Shown here in pieces: positions 14,770 to 15,884 of a DNA stretch of 15,884 nt. This DNA comes from Bacteroidia bacterium. GTDB taxonomy: Bacteria; Bacteroidota; Bacteroidia; Bacteroidales; Azobacteroidaceae. A program made the position numbers and the translations under genes. How positions within the stretch are numbered: position 1 is the stretch's first letter; every line of letters begins with the position of its first letter. Where the stretch lies: the NCBI GenBank assembly GCA_025996815.1, contig BNTT01000062.1:1-15884 (forward strand), given 5' to 3'. The notes beneath the pieces were generated by a model. It saw only the letters and a program-made list of their open reading frames with translations, did not search any database and was not told the origin of the DNA.

Positions 14770-15884
14770 ATGAAAAAGCACTTTTTGACACTTTTGAGTT
14801 TGTCGCTCGCCGCGACCGCTTTTGCCGGACAGTATATTACGGTGGCGACCGACAACACTTGCCTCGTTCTGAAAGAGAACGACAAACACCGTTTGGTGCA
14901 GACCTATTATGGTGCAAAACCCCTCCAAATGGACGAGTTGCAGCAGGTGGATTTGGCAAACTTCGCCGCTTATACCACTTTTGGTACCAATCACGTCTTT
15001 GAAGCCGCCCTGCGCGCGATTCAAGCCGATGGCAACACGAGTACCGAGTTGGCTTTCGTGTCCACAAAGACTGACAGGAAAAGCGACGACATTATTCATA
15101 CGGTCATCTCCCTGAAAGACGATTTCTACGACCTCTTCGTGGATATACATTATAATGCCTACCAAAAGGACGACATCCTTGAGCAGTGGGTGGAAATTCG
15201 CAACGGTCAAAAGAAAGCGGTGCGCTTGGCTGAATTTGCCTCCTCCGACCTCGCTTTCAATGCCCGTCAATACTATGTGAGCCATTTTCACGGCGATTGG
15301 GCTAATGAGATGAATATTTCCGAACAACTGCTCACCGCAGGCAGCAAGGTGATTGATTCCAAATTGGGCGTGCGGGCGCATCAGTTCACGCATCCGAACT
15401 TTATTCTTTCGCTCAATGCACCCGCTCAAGAGAATGCGGGCGAGATAATCGGCGCGACACTGGCTTGGCCCGGCAGTTTCAAATTCAACTTTGAGGTGGA
15501 CAATTCCAACAACTTGCGCGTGCTCTCCGGTGCCAATCCCTACGCTTCGGAATACACCCTGGCGCAGGGCGAAACATTCAAAACGCCGGAACTGCTCTTT
15601 ACATACAGCAACGAAGGCACCGGCAAAATGACCCGCAACTTCCACCGCTGGGCACGCAAATACGGCATCAAAAACGGCAATGTGGAACGGAGCGTGCTGC
15701 TCAACAATTGGGAAGCCACCTATTTCGACTTCGACGAAGCCAAACTCACCCGCATCATCGACGATGCCGCCAAAATGGGCTTTGAACTCTTTCTGCTGGA
15801 CGATGGCTGGTTTGGCAAAAAATATCCCCGCAATGGCGACAGAGCCGGGCTGGGCGATTGGCAAACCAACACCGACAAACTGCC
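14770..15884 (+). CDS. GH36 alpha-galactosidase, exported, 3' end beyond the window
   Basis: The first 371 codons are open without a stop to the window edge. The product begins with a signal peptide (residues 1-19, ATAFA/G), then the N-terminal beta-supersandwich of GH36 (about 20-290), and enters the catalytic barrel with LNNWEATYFDFDE (311-323), FLLDDGWFGKKY (341-352) and RNGDRAGLGDW (354-364), which are hallmark segments of GH36 alpha-galactosidases. About 350 residues are missing if it has the usual 700-730, including the nucleophile Asp of the KxDxN motif and the acid/base Asp, so activity cannot be confirmed here. The family hydrolyses terminal alpha-1,6-galactosyl residues of melibiose, raffinose-type sugars and galactomannan. 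It follows an exported GH97 enzyme and probably shares its regulation by the AraC system. Confidence 0.93.
   Translation, partial: MKKHFLTLLSLSLAATAFAGQYITVATDNTCLVLKENDKHRLVQTYYGAKPLQMDELQQVDLANFAAYTTFGTNHVFEAALRAIQADGNTSTELAFVSTKTDRKSDDIIHTVISLKDDFYDLFVDIHYNAYQKDDILEQWVEIRNGQKKAVRLAEFASSDLAFNARQYYVSHFHGDWANEMNISEQLLTAGSKVIDSKLGVRAHQFTHPNFILSLNAPAQENAGEIIGATLAWPGSFKFNFEVDNSNNLRVLSGANPYASEYTLAQGETFKTPELLFTYSNEGTGKMTRNFHRWARKYGIKNGNVERSVLLNNWEATYFDFDEAKLTRIIDDAAKMGFELFLLDDGWFGKKYPRNGDRAGLGDWQTNTDKL

Noticed and set aside
14683..15864. A 393-codon minus-strand open frame
   Set aside because: It is antisense to the GH36 gene, whose product has a signal peptide and family motifs; the reverse product has no recognisable motif.
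1..15884. tRNA, rRNA, CRISPR array, riboswitch
   Set aside because: No cloverleaf, regular spaced repeats or recognisable riboswitch core was seen in the short intergenic stretches, though a covariance search could not be run.

Overview
The window reads as chromosomal DNA of a member of the Bacteroidota, most likely order Bacteroidales. The evidence is a hybrid two-component system of the Bacteroides type (periplasmic propeller, kinase, receiver and AraC DNA-binding domain in one chain), a GH97 glycosidase, a DUF5107/TPR protein, and several promoters matching the Bacteroides consensus TTTG-N19-21-TAnnTTTG. Genus cannot be set from the sequence alone. Coding DNA is near 50-60% G+C except for one AT-rich block.

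Layout. (1) 1-274: T-rich intergenic DNA with a hairpin and a promoter. (2) 275-4216 (+): a full-length HTCS sensor/regulator. (3) 4217-7084: an AT-rich block (about 27-33% G+C in sampled lines) with two P-loop ATPase genes in tandem, 6 nt apart. They are preceded by an array of palindromes at 16-bp spacing that covers the promoter. The second ATPase gene runs 56 bp into the 3' end of the next gene, which faces it. (4) 7085-7972 (-): an AraC-type regulator, divergent from (5) 8091-15884 (+): an MFS sugar porter, a large cytoplasmic DUF5107+TPR protein, a secreted GH97 glycosidase that starts inside the stop codon of the previous gene (ATGA), and the first 371 codons of a secreted GH36 alpha-galactosidase that runs off the right edge.

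How it may work together. Regions 4 and 5 look like a small alpha-galactoside utilisation locus without SusC/SusD in view. The two exported glycosidases would release galactose (and glucose or other partners) in the periplasm or outside the cell, the MFS porter would import the monosaccharide, and the DUF5107/TPR protein would act on it in the cytoplasm in an unknown way. The AraC protein, whose cupin-like N-terminus would sense a sugar, would control the divergent operon. The HTCS may serve a polysaccharide locus to the left of the window, or this one before the ATPase block came between them. The ATPase block looks acquired and separately regulated.

Most interesting: the three-period operator array before the ATPase pair, the ATPase tail read from the antisense of the AraC gene, a 28-bp near-perfect palindrome inside the GH97 reading frame, and the uncharacterised DUF5107/TPR protein. 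No tRNA, rRNA, CRISPR array, insertion sequence or phage gene was seen.
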